Assembly (NCBI GenBank): GCA_019637295.1 | Contig: JAHBVX010000002.1 | Span: 992,001-1,056,000, forward strand | DNA length: 64,000 nucleotides | From: Polyangiaceae bacterium | GTDB taxonomy: Bacteria > Myxococcota_A > Polyangia > Polyangiales > Polyangiaceae | Reading direction: 5' to 3' | In this document: positions 26,622 to 36,249 of the stretch, one piece after another | How positions within the stretch are numbered: the first letter of the stretch is position 1 | How the letters are laid out: every line of letters begins with the position of its first letter | Made by a program: the position numbers and the translations under genes | Notes under the pieces: generated by a model | The model's database searches: none | Seen by the model: the letters and a program-made list of their open reading frames with translations, nothing else | What the model was told of the DNA's origin: nothing

Positions 26622-27779
26622 ATGATCGAGCTGTGCACCACCTCCCTCGCCGAGATCGGTGCCCGCCGCTTCTCTCAGCTGCTGGGCCCGGATCCGCTGC
26701 CCTTCCTCCGCTACGAGTGGCTCGAGGCGCTCGAGCGCACGGGTGCGGTGGCCCCGCGTACGGGTTGGGCGCCCGCGCACCTGGCGCTTCGCCGCAGGGG
26801 CGAGCTCGTCGCCTTCGCCCCGGCGTACGTGAAGGCGCACAGTCAAGGCGAGTTCGTGTTCGATCACGCCATCGCTCAGTTCTCCGAGTCGCGCTTGGGC
26901 GTGCCCTACTATCCCAAGTTGGTGCTCGGCGTCCCCTTCACCCCGGCGACGGGCCCGCGCCTCGTGGTGCGGCCAGGCGAGGACGAAGCGGAGCTGTGTC
27001 AGGCCCTCGGCCGGGGTCTGGCCGAGGCCTGCGGGGAGCTCGAGGTGTCGAGTGCGCACGTCCTGTTCCCCACGGAGCAGCAGTGCAGCCAGCTGGTGGC
27101 CGGCGGCATGGTGGAGCGCTTGGGGCTGCAGTTTCAGTTCCGAAACCCCGGCTACGAGAGCTTCGAGCAGTTCCTGTCCTGCTTCTCCAGCAAGCGGCGG
27201 CATCAGCTACGCCGCGAGCGGCGGCTCCTCGCGGAGGCCGGGCTCACGCTCGAGACGCGCTCCGGAGGCGAGCTGGACGAGGCGCTGGTGGACCTGGTCT
27301 TCGACTGCTACCGCAACACCGTCGAACGGTACACTTGGGGACGGCAGTACCTCGGGCGAGGGTTCTTTCACGAGGTGGTGCGCACCATGCCGGACGGGAT
27401 CTCCGTCGTGATCGCGCGACGTCAGGGCCGGCCCGTCGCCAGCGCGTTCAACTTGGTGGGCGGTGGTGCGATGTTTGGTCGCTACTGGGGTGCGCTCGAG
27501 GAGCACCCGTATCTGCACTTCAACGTCTGCTACTACGAGGGCATCGCCGAGGTGATCGCGAGAAAGCTCACGCGGTTCGAGCCCGGGGCTGGGGGCGAAC
27601 ACAAGCGCGCGCGAGGGTTCATGCCGACGGCCACCCGCAGCGCTCATTTCTTCGTCCACCCCACCGTGGCGGAGGTGGCGAGGGACTTCTTCCTGCGGGA
27701 GGCGCGTGCCATCGCCGACCACATCGCGGCTGAGCCGCCGGTGCTGCGTCCCGGGGGCGCAGCCGTCAGTCCGAAGTGA
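26622..27779 (+). CDS. FemAB-like/GNAT-fold acyltransferase family protein (COG3146-like)
   Basis: The 385-residue protein matches the peptidogalycan/FemAB-like family: LPFLRYEWLEALERTG near the N-terminus, VFDHAIAQFSES and GVPYYPKLVLGVPFTPATGPRL, then SKRRHQLRRERR, and a C-terminal EGIAEVIARKLTRFEPGAGGEHKRARGF segment that is highly characteristic. Members have a double GNAT fold; their reaction is not settled, though amino-acyl transfer to a cell-surface molecule is suspected. The ATG at 26622 begins directly with the conserved domain. The 3' end overlaps the convergent outer-membrane protein gene by 14 bp. Confidence 0.85.
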   Translation: MIELCTTSLAEIGARRFSQLLGPDPLPFLRYEWLEALERTGAVAPRTGWAPAHLALRRRGELVAFAPAYVKAHSQGEFVFDHAIAQFSESRLGVPYYPKLVLGVPFTPATGPRLVVRPGEDEAELCQALGRGLAEACGELEVSSAHVLFPTEQQCSQLVAGGMVERLGLQFQFRNPGYESFEQFLSCFSSKRRHQLRRERRLLAEAGLTLETRSGGELDEALVDLVFDCYRNTVERYTWGRQYLGRGFFHEVVRTMPDGISVVIARRQGRPVASAFNLVGGGAMFGRYWGALEEHPYLHFNVCYYEGIAEVIARKLTRFEPGAGGEHKRARGFMPTATRSAHFFVHPTVAEVARDFFLREARAIADHIAAEPPVLRPGGAAVSPK

Positions 27780-28425
27780 GCCCCGACGCCCACAGCGTGT
27801 GCCAACTCACGGTCAGGCTCACGGCGTACGCAGCGGATTCGTCCCGCCGCGGGTCCGAGAGCCGCGCGAGCCCGCGCGCCTCCAGCCAGGGGCCCGGCGC
27901 CGAGCCCGCGAGCGGCAGCCCGAAGCCGACGCTCGCCTCCACCCCGCGCCGCGCGCCGAACGCCTCGCCGGGTGGGGTCGCGAAGTAGGCTCCGAGCCCG
28001 AGCGCGATCGAGTCCAGAAACAGATCGAGGGCGGGTGGGCCCTGGCTGGCGTCCGTGACGAAGCGCGGCAGGAAGAGCGGTCGCAGCTCGACTCCAGCCG
28101 AGAGCACGCGGTCGAAGCGCGGCTCCTGTCGGCCGAGGGCGTCGGCGTAGCCCATGGTCACGCCCACGGTCGAGAAGTAGTGCAGCGACGCGCGCAGCGC
28201 GCCGGACCCGCCCGTCTGGTCGAGCTCGGTGCCCAGCCCGAGCCCGAGGTCCAGGTCCCCGCGGAACCGACCATACACGCCGTCGCCGCGGTACGGGTCG
28301 TCGCGGGGCTCGATCTCACCACGCACCCGAGACGTGGTGCGGTTGCCGGGCTCCCACCCCGCGTCCTGGGCGACCGCGGGGGTCGCCAAGCCAGCGAGGG
28401 CCAGCCCTGCGCCGAGCGCTCTCAT
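27766..28425 (-). CDS. Predicted outer-membrane beta-barrel protein
   Basis: A Sec signal peptide (MRALGAGLALAGLATPAVA, cleavage before QDAGWEP) precedes about 200 residues with alternating hydrophobic/polar beta-strand character, such as RFRGDLDLGLGLGTELDQ, ALRASLHYFSTVGVTMGY and GVEASVGFGLPLAG. A small outer-membrane barrel is the most likely fold; function is unknown. Its ATG overlaps the stop of the HD hydrolase gene (ATGA), so both come from one mRNA. Confidence 0.72.
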   Translation of the reverse strand: MRALGAGLALAGLATPAVAQDAGWEPGNRTTSRVRGEIEPRDDPYRGDGVYGRFRGDLDLGLGLGTELDQTGGSGALRASLHYFSTVGVTMGYADALGRQEPRFDRVLSAGVELRPLFLPRFVTDASQGPPALDLFLDSIALGLGAYFATPPGEAFGARRGVEASVGFGLPLAGSAPGPWLEARGLARLSDPRRDESAAYAVSLTVSWHTLWASGLTSD

Positions 28426-29717
28426 CCGCTACCCAACGCCAGGTGGATGTCCTCGCGCAGCTCTGGCGCGAAGATGAGACGCACGCGCTCGAGGCGCTCC
28501 CCCCGCAGGCGACCGAGCAGGAAGGACACATCTCCCGGAGCACGGGGTCCCCCCTGCGGAAAGATGACCGACAGCGAGGCGTCCGAGTCGTCGAAGGGCA
28601 GGTCCGAGGCGCAGTCGAGCCCGACGTACTCGTCTGGATCGAGGCCGTGGCGGGTCGCGACGTCGCGGGCACGGCCGAGCGCCTCGTAGCGAGGTCCAAG
28701 GGCGGCGGACTCGCCGTACAGCTCGTAGGTCTTGAACAGCTTGCGGGCGTGGATGCGGCTGGACAGATCCGCGAGCACGGGATCCGGAGCCGTGCGCCAC
28801 TCGCAGATGCGGCTCCACAGCGCCGGATCGTCGAGCGCGAGGTAGTCGTTCACGCTCGCGTCTCCCTGTACGGCGAGGGACTCGAGCGCGCGGGGAGTGG
28901 GCCCGAGCCGGACGCCATCGCACAACAGAGCTCGGACGCGCGCCAGGATGCGCGACAACATCCACTCGCTCGCGCGGCTGGCTTTGTGGAAATACACCTG
29001 CTGAAACATGAACAGGCGCGCCAAGATGAAGGACTCGATCGCCGGCAGCCCCTTGGGACCATCGATCGCCAGCGCCGGCGCGCGGTCGTCTTCGTCGGGC
29101 GCGCCGAGGCGCAGGCTGCGCAGCAGCCAGTCCAGGTCGAAGGCGCCGTAGCCCACCCCGGTGAAGTACGCGTCCCGGAGCAAGTAATCGCAGCGGTCGA
29201 CGTCGAAGGTGCCGCTCACCGCGCGAGCCAGATAGGTCAGGTCATGGCGTCCTACCACCAGCTCGGCGACGCGCTCGGGCATCGAAGCGTCGTGCTCGCG
29301 CAGGATCCGGTGCACGTCCGTGTCCGGATCGCGGATCAGACGAGTGGTCCAGACCTCGTGCTTGGGACCCAGCGGCATCGCCTCCTCGAAGGAGTGTGAG
29401 AAGGGACCATGCCCGATGTCGTGCAGCAGGGCCGCGGCCAAGGCGTCGCGCGCTCGCTCCGTCGTGACCCGTTGCCAGTAGGGCAGGGCGTCGTGGATGG
29501 CCCGCATGCGCGCCAGAAACCGCGTCATCACGAAGGCCGCGCCCACCGCGTGGGAGAATCGGGTGTGATCGGCCCCGGGGTAGGCCAGGCTCGTGAGCCC
29601 GAGCTGACGGATGCGCCGGAGGCGCTGGACCTCCTTGGCCTCCAGCAGCCGAGGCACGATCGACTGCTCGTCGGTCTCGAAGGAGACCAGCCCGTGCACC
29701 GGATCCCGCAAAATCAC
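28422..29717 (-). CDS. HD-domain phosphohydrolase (dGTPase/SAMHD1-like)
   Basis: The 431-residue protein begins ILRDPVHGLVSFETDEQ and has the HD metal site spread over HTRFSHAVGA, ALLHDIGHGPFSHSFE and a later FDVDRCDYLLRDAYFTGV. This is the SAMHD1/YdhJ-type arrangement of nucleotide triphosphohydrolases, so hydrolysis of dNTPs or related nucleotides is likely; specificity cannot be read from sequence. The N-terminal PVHG and RLRRIRQLG segments are also conserved. The start codon is GTG at 29717. It is divergent from the XPB-N protein and coupled to the outer-membrane protein. Confidence 0.9.
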   Translation of the reverse strand: MILRDPVHGLVSFETDEQSIVPRLLEAKEVQRLRRIRQLGLTSLAYPGADHTRFSHAVGAAFVMTRFLARMRAIHDALPYWQRVTTERARDALAAALLHDIGHGPFSHSFEEAMPLGPKHEVWTTRLIRDPDTDVHRILREHDASMPERVAELVVGRHDLTYLARAVSGTFDVDRCDYLLRDAYFTGVGYGAFDLDWLLRSLRLGAPDEDDRAPALAIDGPKGLPAIESFILARLFMFQQVYFHKASRASEWMLSRILARVRALLCDGVRLGPTPRALESLAVQGDASVNDYLALDDPALWSRICEWRTAPDPVLADLSSRIHARKLFKTYELYGESAALGPRYEALGRARDVATRHGLDPDEYVGLDCASDLPFDDSDASLSVIFPQGGPRAPGDVSFLLGRLRGERLERVRLIFAPELREDIHLALGSG

Positions 29718-29939
29718 AGGCCGGTGTTAGAGCAACTTTGCAGCCGGCGAAACCCTGCCGCCCGCCGGGTGCCACCTGCTGCACCGATGTGGGTGTTCGT
29801 CCTACCGCGGTGGCGCGGAGGGTGGATCCGTCGCGATTTGCTGCTTTGCCGTCGCTCGGGCCTTGGGAGGCGCTGGACACGAGCGCGAAAGCCATGTCTC
29901 CTGGAAGGGTCGACAAGTCTCTTGCCGCGCGAGCCCGCC

Positions 29940-32111
29940 ATGACCAACCCGACCAGCACAGGACGCCGGAGCGCACCCGGGAGTCGGGCGCTCCGGCTGC
30001 TCGAGGTCCTGCGGGCTCTGCCGGAGCGCGAGGTCACGGCGCTGGTCGAGCGCGTGGGCATCCCCATCGACCCCCAGAAGCGTATCGACGTGCCGACTCA
30101 GGTGGCCCGGGCGCTCGTGGGTCTGCCCGAGGCGCGGGATCCGATGCAGCTTCCGGGGCCGACCCGGGAGCTGCTCTACCGGATCGCCGAGGCCCGCGGC
30201 GTGCTGCGGGTGGAGGCCTTGCCCCCGGCCGTCTCCCCCTTGGTCGCGCGCGGCATCGTCTTTGCGCGCAGCGCGGGCGACGGCGTGGAGCTGATCCTGC
30301 CCATCGCGTTCATGGTCCAGCTACGCGCCTGGAGCGGAGACGACCCACGGGGCAGCCGCGCGCTGCTCGCGCAGGCCAACCTCGACGTTGCTGCCGCGGT
30401 CGCTGGTCACTACCTGGGTCGCCCCGCGACGCCACCGCTGTCGTTGGCGCTCGAGGGCGCTTGGGAAGTGTTCAACGATCCGCAAGCGCTCGAGCGCGAG
30501 GTGGAGCAGCTCGCGCCCATGGAGCGCAAGCTGCTGCGCACGATCGAGAAGGTCGGCGGCGAGGTGGACACGGAAGAGCTGCTCGATCTCGAGCGCGAGC
30601 CGCTGCGCTTGCGCGGCGCTACCGGCGCGACCCCCACTCGACGCGGGGTGGGCTTCGCGCTCGAGCGCCGAGGGTTCTTGGTTCCCATCCACCCCAATCG
30701 CCACGTCGTGCCGTCGGAGGTTGGCCACATCGTCGGCGCGCAGCGCCGAGCTGAGCGCGAGGCGCAACGTCGAGAGATCCGCTCCTTCGTGCTGGGCGTC
30801 GATCACGCGCCGCGGCGCGCTCGCTTCGCGCGCGACCCCGCCCCGCTGGCCATGGCCATGGCGCTCGTCGCTCGCGAGCCCGCTAGCGATGTGCGTCCCG
30901 GGATCGGCACGCCCCGCTCCCTGCTCAGTCGGCTGGCCACGCGCTTCGGTGCGGAGCCCGACGAGGTCGCGCTGCTCGCCGCGCTGTCGCGCGCGATCGG
31001 GCTGTGGGACGGTTCCGCGATCGCCACCAGCTCTCCCCCCGGCAGCGCAACCGTACAGGAGCTGGGCCGCGCGTTGTTCGAGGCCTGGCGGCGAGGTGGC
31101 GCGTGGGACGACGCCCGCCCAGACGGCGAGGTGTTGCGCGTCGCCGCCGAGGCGAGGGACTCGAGCGCCGTCGGTGTGCTCCGCGAAATGGTGCTCGACG
31201 CGCTGCGCGAACTGTCCGACGGGCAGTGGGCGCCCTGGGAGGCAGTGGCGGCGTATGTCCGGGCGGACAGCCGAACTCCGGGCCTGGGCCGCCTGCTGCA
31301 GCGCTGGGGACAGCGCGCACAGGTCACCCCGCCCATGCCCGCCGAGATCGCCCGGCGCATCGCGCTCGAGACCCTGCACCGCCTCGGCGTCGTCGACCTC
31401 GGCGAAGGCGAACAGGACGGCGCGCCCACGTTGCGCATCACGTCCCGCGGCCGCAGCTACCTCGAGGACTCCTCGCCGACGATGCGGCCCGGCCCGAGCG
31501 CGTTCGTCGACCATCAGGTGCTGCGCGTCGGCCCCGCCGCACGCGTCGGACAGGTCCTGGCGGTGGCCCCCTTCGTCGAGATCGGCTCGGTCGCCGGCGC
31601 GCTCGAGCTGATGGTGACCCCGGGGGCGTTGAGCCTCGCGCTCGGCGCGGGGCTCGAGAGCGAGCTGATCCGAGCCAGGCTCGAGGCCATCGCGCCCCTG
31701 CCCGATCCCATCGAGCGGCTGCTGACTCAGGCAGCCGCGGTGCTCGGGCGCGCCGAGTACGTGCAAACCCAAGGCTTTCTGTGGGTCGAAGACTCGGAGA
31801 TCCGTGAACTGCTGCGCACTCGCCGGCAGACCGCGGACCTGTTCGTCGATCCGTCCCCGCCCTCGGGGCTCTTGATCACCCCCGGAGTCGACGTGGAGAA
31901 GCTCGCGCGGCGCTGTCGCACGCTCGGCATCGAGGTCGTGGTGGACGGCGAGGTGTATCGCACCCGCAGCCTCACGCCGCCCCCACGGGGCAGCGGCGCC
32001 CGCAAGCTCGATGGTCAGTCGAGCGTGCCGCCCGCCCGCTCCGGCAAGACCACCGGCACGCGGCGCAAGCGCTCGTCCATGGGGATTCCCGCCATCAAGC
32101 GCGGCTCGTGA
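29940..32111 (+). CDS. XPB/Ssl2 N-terminal-domain-like protein without helicase
   Basis: The 723-residue protein is mostly helical with winged-helix-like segments. Its C-terminal region has EYVQTQGFLWVEDSEIR, RTRRQTADLFVDPSPPSGLLI and VDVEKLARRCRTLGIEV, typical of the helicase XPB/Ssl2 N-terminal domain family (PF13625-like). No Walker motifs or DEAD/DExH box are present. It may be a nucleic-acid-binding partner of a helicase encoded elsewhere. The last 45 residues are basic and disordered (GSGARKLDG, TGTRRKRSS), compatible with DNA or RNA binding. ATG at 29940 chosen; upstream codons are low-complexity. Confidence 0.72.
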   Translation: MTNPTSTGRRSAPGSRALRLLEVLRALPEREVTALVERVGIPIDPQKRIDVPTQVARALVGLPEARDPMQLPGPTRELLYRIAEARGVLRVEALPPAVSPLVARGIVFARSAGDGVELILPIAFMVQLRAWSGDDPRGSRALLAQANLDVAAAVAGHYLGRPATPPLSLALEGAWEVFNDPQALEREVEQLAPMERKLLRTIEKVGGEVDTEELLDLEREPLRLRGATGATPTRRGVGFALERRGFLVPIHPNRHVVPSEVGHIVGAQRRAEREAQRREIRSFVLGVDHAPRRARFARDPAPLAMAMALVAREPASDVRPGIGTPRSLLSRLATRFGAEPDEVALLAALSRAIGLWDGSAIATSSPPGSATVQELGRALFEAWRRGGAWDDARPDGEVLRVAAEARDSSAVGVLREMVLDALRELSDGQWAPWEAVAAYVRADSRTPGLGRLLQRWGQRAQVTPPMPAEIARRIALETLHRLGVVDLGEGEQDGAPTLRITSRGRSYLEDSSPTMRPGPSAFVDHQVLRVGPAARVGQVLAVAPFVEIGSVAGALELMVTPGALSLALGAGLESELIRARLEAIAPLPDPIERLLTQAAAVLGRAEYVQTQGFLWVEDSEIRELLRTRRQTADLFVDPSPPSGLLITPGVDVEKLARRCRTLGIEVVVDGEVYRTRSLTPPPRGSGARKLDGQSSVPPARSGKTTGTRRKRSSMGIPAIKRGS

Positions 32112-32120
32112 CGGCGCGGC

Positions 32121-33377
32121 TCAGGCCGAGGCGCGGCGGTCGACCCACGCGGCGACGCCGCCGCTCGCGCTGACCCGGACCACGCGGCCGCCGGAGACGA
32201 ACACCTCCGCCGGCAGCGGACGCCCGTTGTACTCGCTGGCCATCGTGAAGCCATACGCTCCGGCGTCGCGGATCACGACATGCTCGGGGACGCGGTCACC
32301 CAGGGCGTGCAGGCCGAAGTCGTCCGCGCTCTCACACACCGGGCCCACCACCTGCCACTCGCTGCCGCCCGGCGGCCGCTCCACCGGCTCGATGCGGTGT
32401 CGCGCCTGGTACAGCGCGGGTCGGATCAGATCGTTCATGCCGGCGTCGACCAGGCAGAAGCGCCGGGTGCTGCTGGATTTGGACTGCAGCGTGCGCGCCA
32501 GGAGCACGCCGAAGGGCGCGACCAGCGCCCGACCGGGCTCGACCACGAGGGTGAGTCGCGAGAGGCCCGCCTGCTCGAGCAGCGCGAGGGACGCCCGCGC
32601 GAAGTCTCCCGGCGGCGCGACCGGCTCACGCTCGTAGTCGATGCCGTAGCCACCGCCGAAGTCGAGGAACTCGAGCTCGGCGAGCCGTGGCCCGAGCCGG
32701 AGCGCGGCGTCCACGATCACGCGCGCGCTGCTCAAGTAGGGCTCCACGGTGGCGAGCATCGAGCCGACGTGGGTGGACAGCCCCGCGAGCCGCAGGTGCG
32801 CTGCGTACGCTGCCACGCGCTCGAGCGCGACCGGTAGGTCGGCCATGATGACGCCGAACTTGGCCTCGTCGTGGCCGGTGGCGATGTGCGCGTGGGAGTC
32901 GATGCTGACCGCCGGGTTGATGCGAATGGACACGTTGGCTCGCTTGCCTAGCGCCTTGGCCCGAGCGGCGACGCGCGGGATCTCCTCCACGCTCTCCAGC
33001 TGAAGTCCGAGGATCTCGGCGCCGATGGCGCGATCGAGCTCCCAGTCCTGCTTGGCGACGCCGCTCATCACGATCTTGTGCGGCGCGACCCCACAGCGCA
33101 GCGCGACCTCGAGCTCGCCGCCGCTGACGATGTCCGCGCCGCCACCGCACTCGGCGATGGTCCTCACGATCGAGCCCGCCGTGTTCGCCTTCACGGCGTA
33201 CGCCACGACGTGCGGTGCTCGGCCGAAGGCAGAGACCAGCGCGCGAGTCTCGCCCGCGATGGCGTCCAAGTCGTACACGTATACCGGCGTCCGGACCTGC
33301 GCTTGCTCGAGCAGCTCGAGGAGCGGAGTCCCGCCGAGGCAGGCGACCCCGGAGGCATTGCGGCTGAGACCCGTCAT
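32121..33377 (-). CDS. lysA: Diaminopimelate decarboxylase
   Basis: This 418-residue PLP enzyme converts meso-diaminopimelate to L-lysine. It is a fold-type III decarboxylase: the PLP lysine lies in VVAYAVKANT near residue 63, the phosphate-binding loop in DFGGGYGIDYE, EPGRALV follows, and the catalytic cysteine supplied across the dimer is in GPVCESADDF. Length and motif order are standard. A TAAGGA box lies 9 nt before the start. It is isolated from other lysine genes, and is convergent with the XPB-N protein gene. Confidence 0.96.
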   Translation of the reverse strand: MTGLSRNASGVACLGGTPLLELLEQAQVRTPVYVYDLDAIAGETRALVSAFGRAPHVVAYAVKANTAGSIVRTIAECGGGADIVSGGELEVALRCGVAPHKIVMSGVAKQDWELDRAIGAEILGLQLESVEEIPRVAARAKALGKRANVSIRINPAVSIDSHAHIATGHDEAKFGVIMADLPVALERVAAYAAHLRLAGLSTHVGSMLATVEPYLSSARVIVDAALRLGPRLAELEFLDFGGGYGIDYEREPVAPPGDFARASLALLEQAGLSRLTLVVEPGRALVAPFGVLLARTLQSKSSSTRRFCLVDAGMNDLIRPALYQARHRIEPVERPPGGSEWQVVGPVCESADDFGLHALGDRVPEHVVIRDAGAYGFTMASEYNGRPLPAEVFVSGGRVVRVSASGGVAAWVDRRASA

Positions 33378-33426
33378 GTGGCGGGGTCCTTAGCGCGAGA
33401 TGGCCCTCGGCGAAATACCGCCGGGC

Positions 33427-34731
33427 TCAGAACGAGCCGAACACACCCGTGGGGCCTACGCGTACAACGGGCCCCGGCGCGGCCGTGGCCTTTGCCTGCC
33501 GAGGGCTGACCAGCTCGAGCTTGGAGTTTCGGCTGTAGTCGTACCAGAGGAACGAGCCCAGCGCCGCGCCGCCGTACATGCCCGCGGCGAGGAAGAAGAA
33601 CGTCTCCTTGCTGTCGGGATCGTCGCTCGACGCTTCCGCGATGCCAAAGCCCAAGGTGACCAGAGACCCGATGGCGGCCGGGATGCCGAGGCCGTAGAAG
33701 GTGAGCGTCGACAGGAAGGGGCTGCCACGCTCGGCTTGGTAGCGCGCCACGACGTGGCTGCCGGGTTCGTGCTCGAAGCGCGCTGGCAGGTCCACCCGCA
33801 CGAGCCCGCCGCCGCTCTCGTCGGCTCGCTCGAGGTAGTAGCCGCTGCCGCGGGGTACGGACTGGCTGCAGGGCAGCGCGCACAGTCGCTTGCCGTCCGC
33901 GTCGCGCAGCGACCAGCGCTCGCTGTCGTCCTCGGGCGCGGGAAAGGCGACCTCGACCGAGAGCGCGGCGGCGGCCGGCGCAGCCGCGCCATTGGTTGCC
34001 GCCGCGACAGGGCGCAGGAACAGCTGGATGGGCGAGGAGCAGTCGGCGTGCGGGCTCTCTGCCGTGGACTCGAGGCAGCGCTCGGCGCTGCCCGCCGTGC
34101 GCATGACGCGCTCCGACGCGGTGGATTTCGCTCCGGCGCCCACGCCGGCGACGGTCGCGCTCCCGCCCGCGGAGGCCTCTCCGCCGGTGAGCAAGGCGAA
34201 GGTGCCGATGCTGATGGCGTGGATGACGTGAGTGACCCCGCTGCAGTCGTGCGCGCGCGCGAGGTCGGCGGCGTCGTGGCCGGTCAGCTCGAGCTGACCC
34301 GCGACCGTGGTCTTCACCGCGAGCCGACCGCTGCGGCTGAGCTCGCCCTCGAGGGCAGCGGCGCCGAGCGGGAGCTTGGCCCAGAGCTCGTCCGCGTCGG
34401 ACAGCTCGACCGTGTCGGTGGCGAGCGTCGTCTTGCGCCAGGTGTACGTTCCCGTGGGCTGGCACGCGTCGACGAGCTTCAGCTCGCAGCCCGAGTACTG
34501 CACCGCCACCGCGCCGCGCGCCGCCACGCTCTCGAGGCGGGCCTTCTCGGAGGCAGGCCACTCGGTCACCAGCGGGCTCGACGCGCTGGCCGCCACCTTG
34601 CACCGCGCCAGCGGGGTCGGATCCTGCGGCGCCTCTGCCATGGCTCTCGGGGAGCTCGTGCCTAGCAGCGGTGAGCAGCCGAGCCCCGTCCCAGCCGCGA
34701 CGACTAGCCACCAGCGTGCGCTCGACACCAC
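33427..34731 (-). CDS. Envelope lipoprotein of unknown function
   Basis: The 434-residue protein has a signal sequence (SSARWWLVVAAG) and lipobox TGLGC. The mature part starts with several short cysteine-containing segments (QYSGCELKLVDACQPTG), a central Gly/Ala-rich stretch near residues 180-210, and then RDADGKRLCALPCSQSVPRGSG, which looks like a PEGA-type carbohydrate-binding or envelope module. Two hydrophobic helices near residues 345-395 may be membrane-embedded. Start is one of two adjacent GTG codons (34731 or 34728); a TATCCT box ends 5 or 8 nt upstream. Function unknown. Confidence 0.72.
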   Translation of the reverse strand: MVSSARWWLVVAAGTGLGCSPLLGTSSPRAMAEAPQDPTPLARCKVAASASSPLVTEWPASEKARLESVAARGAVAVQYSGCELKLVDACQPTGTYTWRKTTLATDTVELSDADELWAKLPLGAAALEGELSRSGRLAVKTTVAGQLELTGHDAADLARAHDCSGVTHVIHAISIGTFALLTGGEASAGGSATVAGVGAGAKSTASERVMRTAGSAERCLESTAESPHADCSSPIQLFLRPVAAATNGAAAPAAAALSVEVAFPAPEDDSERWSLRDADGKRLCALPCSQSVPRGSGYYLERADESGGGLVRVDLPARFEHEPGSHVVARYQAERGSPFLSTLTFYGLGIPAAIGSLVTLGFGIAEASSDDPDSKETFFFLAAGMYGGAALGSFLWYDYSRNSKLELVSPRQAKATAAPGPVVRVGPTGVFGSF

Positions 34732-34736
34732 GCCCT

Positions 34737-34742
34737 AGGATA
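34737..34742 (-). promoter_or_regulatory. Putative -10 box (TATCCT) for the lipoprotein gene
   Basis: TATCCT on the minus strand ends 5 nt before the first GTG and 8 nt before the second. It overlaps a plus-strand TACACT (34741-34746) in the divergent spacer. Confidence 0.4.
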
Positions 34743-34801
34743 CACTCGGGCGCGCCAGACGCGTGAGCACCGGGGGATTTGGCACGGAATATCAGCTCGA
34801 A

Positions 34802-34831
34802 CTGACCCCTCCGTGGGGGCTGTGGCATGAT
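34802..34831 (+). promoter_or_regulatory. Sigma70-like promoter of pyk
   Basis: CTGACC (34802-34807), an 18-bp spacer and CATGAT (34826-34831) precede the pyk ATG by 11 nt. Both hexamers are fair matches (CATGAT differs from TATAAT at two positions). No Shine-Dalgarno sequence is obvious. Confidence 0.45.
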
Positions 34832-34842
34832 GAGCCGAGTTC

Positions 34843-36249
34843 ATGCCCTTCCCGAACCGGTGCGCCAAGATCGTCTGTACCATCGGGCCGGCCGTCGCGC
34901 GTGCCGATCGACTCCGGGAGCTGCTCGACGCGGGGATGGACGTGGCGAGGCTGAACTTCTCGCACGGCACGATCGACGATCACGCCAAGATGGCCGAGCT
35001 GCTGCGCGCGGCGAGCGCCGAGTCCTCCCGCCCGCTGGCCATCCTGGCGGACCTGTGCGGGCCGAAGATCCGGACCGGCTCCGGCGGGCCGGACGTGGCC
35101 GAGCCCGGGCAGAAGCTCACGCTCGTCGGGTCCGAGCCGGGGGACTCCGAGACGCTGAGCGTCAGCTATCCGCACCTGGCCGAGGACGTGTTCCCCGGCG
35201 ACCGCATCTTGCTCAGCGACGGACAGGTGGAGCTCGCGGTGGAGCACATCGACGGCGGCAAGGTGGTCTGCCGCGTCGAGCACGGCGGCCCCATGCGGGC
35301 TCGCATGGGTGTAAACCTGCCGTCCGGGCGCCTGCGGCTCGGCTCGATCACCGAGAAGGACAAGTCCGATCTTCGCGCCGCGCTCGAGATCGGCGTGGAC
35401 TACATCGCGCTGTCGTTCGTGAGGCGCGCGTCGGATGTGCGCGAGCTGCGCGCCCTGGCCGAGGGGCTCGGGCGGCCGACGCCCATCATCAGCAAGATCG
35501 AGACGCCGTCGGCGGTCGAACACATCGACGAGATCGTGGCCGAGAGCGACGCGGTGATGGTGGCGCGCGGCGATCTCGGCGTGGAGCTCCCGCCGGAGGT
35601 CGTGCCCATCGTGCAGCGCGAGATCGTGGGTGCCTGCCGCCTGCAGCGCAAGCCGGTCATCATCGCGACGGAGATGCTGCAGTCCATGGTGGACTCGCCG
35701 CGTCCCACGCGCGCGGAGTCGAGCGACGTGGCCAGCGCCATCTACGGTGGCACGGACGCGGTCATGCTCTCCGCCGAGACCGCGACCGGGCGCTACCCCA
35801 TTTTGTCCTGCCGCATGATGGAGCGCATCATTCGGCAGGCCGAGGCCAGCCGCTTCTTCGATCCGCGCGCGTCGCCGCCGGGCGGCACCACGCCGGAGGC
35901 CATCGCGCACGCCGCCTGTCAGATCGCCGAGGAGGTCGACGCCAAGGTGCTCGTGGCGCTGACCGAGAGCGGCACCACGGCGAGGCTGGTCAGCAAGGCG
36001 CGGCCGTCGGTGCCCATCATCGCGCTGTCGCCCGACGCCAAGACCCTGCGGCGCCTCGCGCTGTTCTGGGGCGTGGTCCCGCGCATCCTCGAGGTCGCGC
36101 CGGACCTGGAGGTGCTGATCGCCAACGTCAGCGAGCTGCTGGTGCGAGATCGCTTGGCCGCGCCCGGCGAGCGCTTCGTGCTGGTGTGCGGCGCGCCGGT
36201 GGGCGGCCGCGGCAGCACGAACACCGTGCGCGTGGAGGTCGTGCGGTGA
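34843..36249 (+). CDS. pyk: Pyruvate kinase
   Basis: This 468-residue enzyme transfers phosphate from phosphoenolpyruvate to ADP, the last step of glycolysis. Conserved parts are KIVCTIGPA, MDVARLNFSHG, DLCGPKIRTG, ISKIETPSAVEHID, the active-site MVARGDLGVELP and IATEMLQSMVDSPRPTRAE. The C-terminal domain retains AHAACQIAEEV and TESGTTARLVSKARP. The usual LDTKGPKIRTG is LADLCGPKIRTG. Its TGA overlaps the GTG of a Ser/Thr kinase gene, an uncommon coupling of a glycolytic enzyme to a signalling kinase. Confidence 0.96.
   Translation: MPFPNRCAKIVCTIGPAVARADRLRELLDAGMDVARLNFSHGTIDDHAKMAELLRAASAESSRPLAILADLCGPKIRTGSGGPDVAEPGQKLTLVGSEPGDSETLSVSYPHLAEDVFPGDRILLSDGQVELAVEHIDGGKVVCRVEHGGPMRARMGVNLPSGRLRLGSITEKDKSDLRAALEIGVDYIALSFVRRASDVRELRALAEGLGRPTPIISKIETPSAVEHIDEIVAESDAVMVARGDLGVELPPEVVPIVQREIVGACRLQRKPVIIATEMLQSMVDSPRPTRAESSDVASAIYGGTDAVMLSAETATGRYPILSCRMMERIIRQAEASRFFDPRASPPGGTTPEAIAHAACQIAEEVDAKVLVALTESGTTARLVSKARPSVPIIALSPDAKTLRRLALFWGVVPRILEVAPDLEVLIANVSELLVRDRLAAPGERFVLVCGAPVGGRGSTNTVRVEVVR

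Noticed and set aside
34780-34796. Sigma54-like promoter (TGGCACG) upstream of pyk
   Set aside because: The GG element is present, but the GC of the -12 element is not at the required spacing (10 bp); a sigma70-like box closer to the start fits better.
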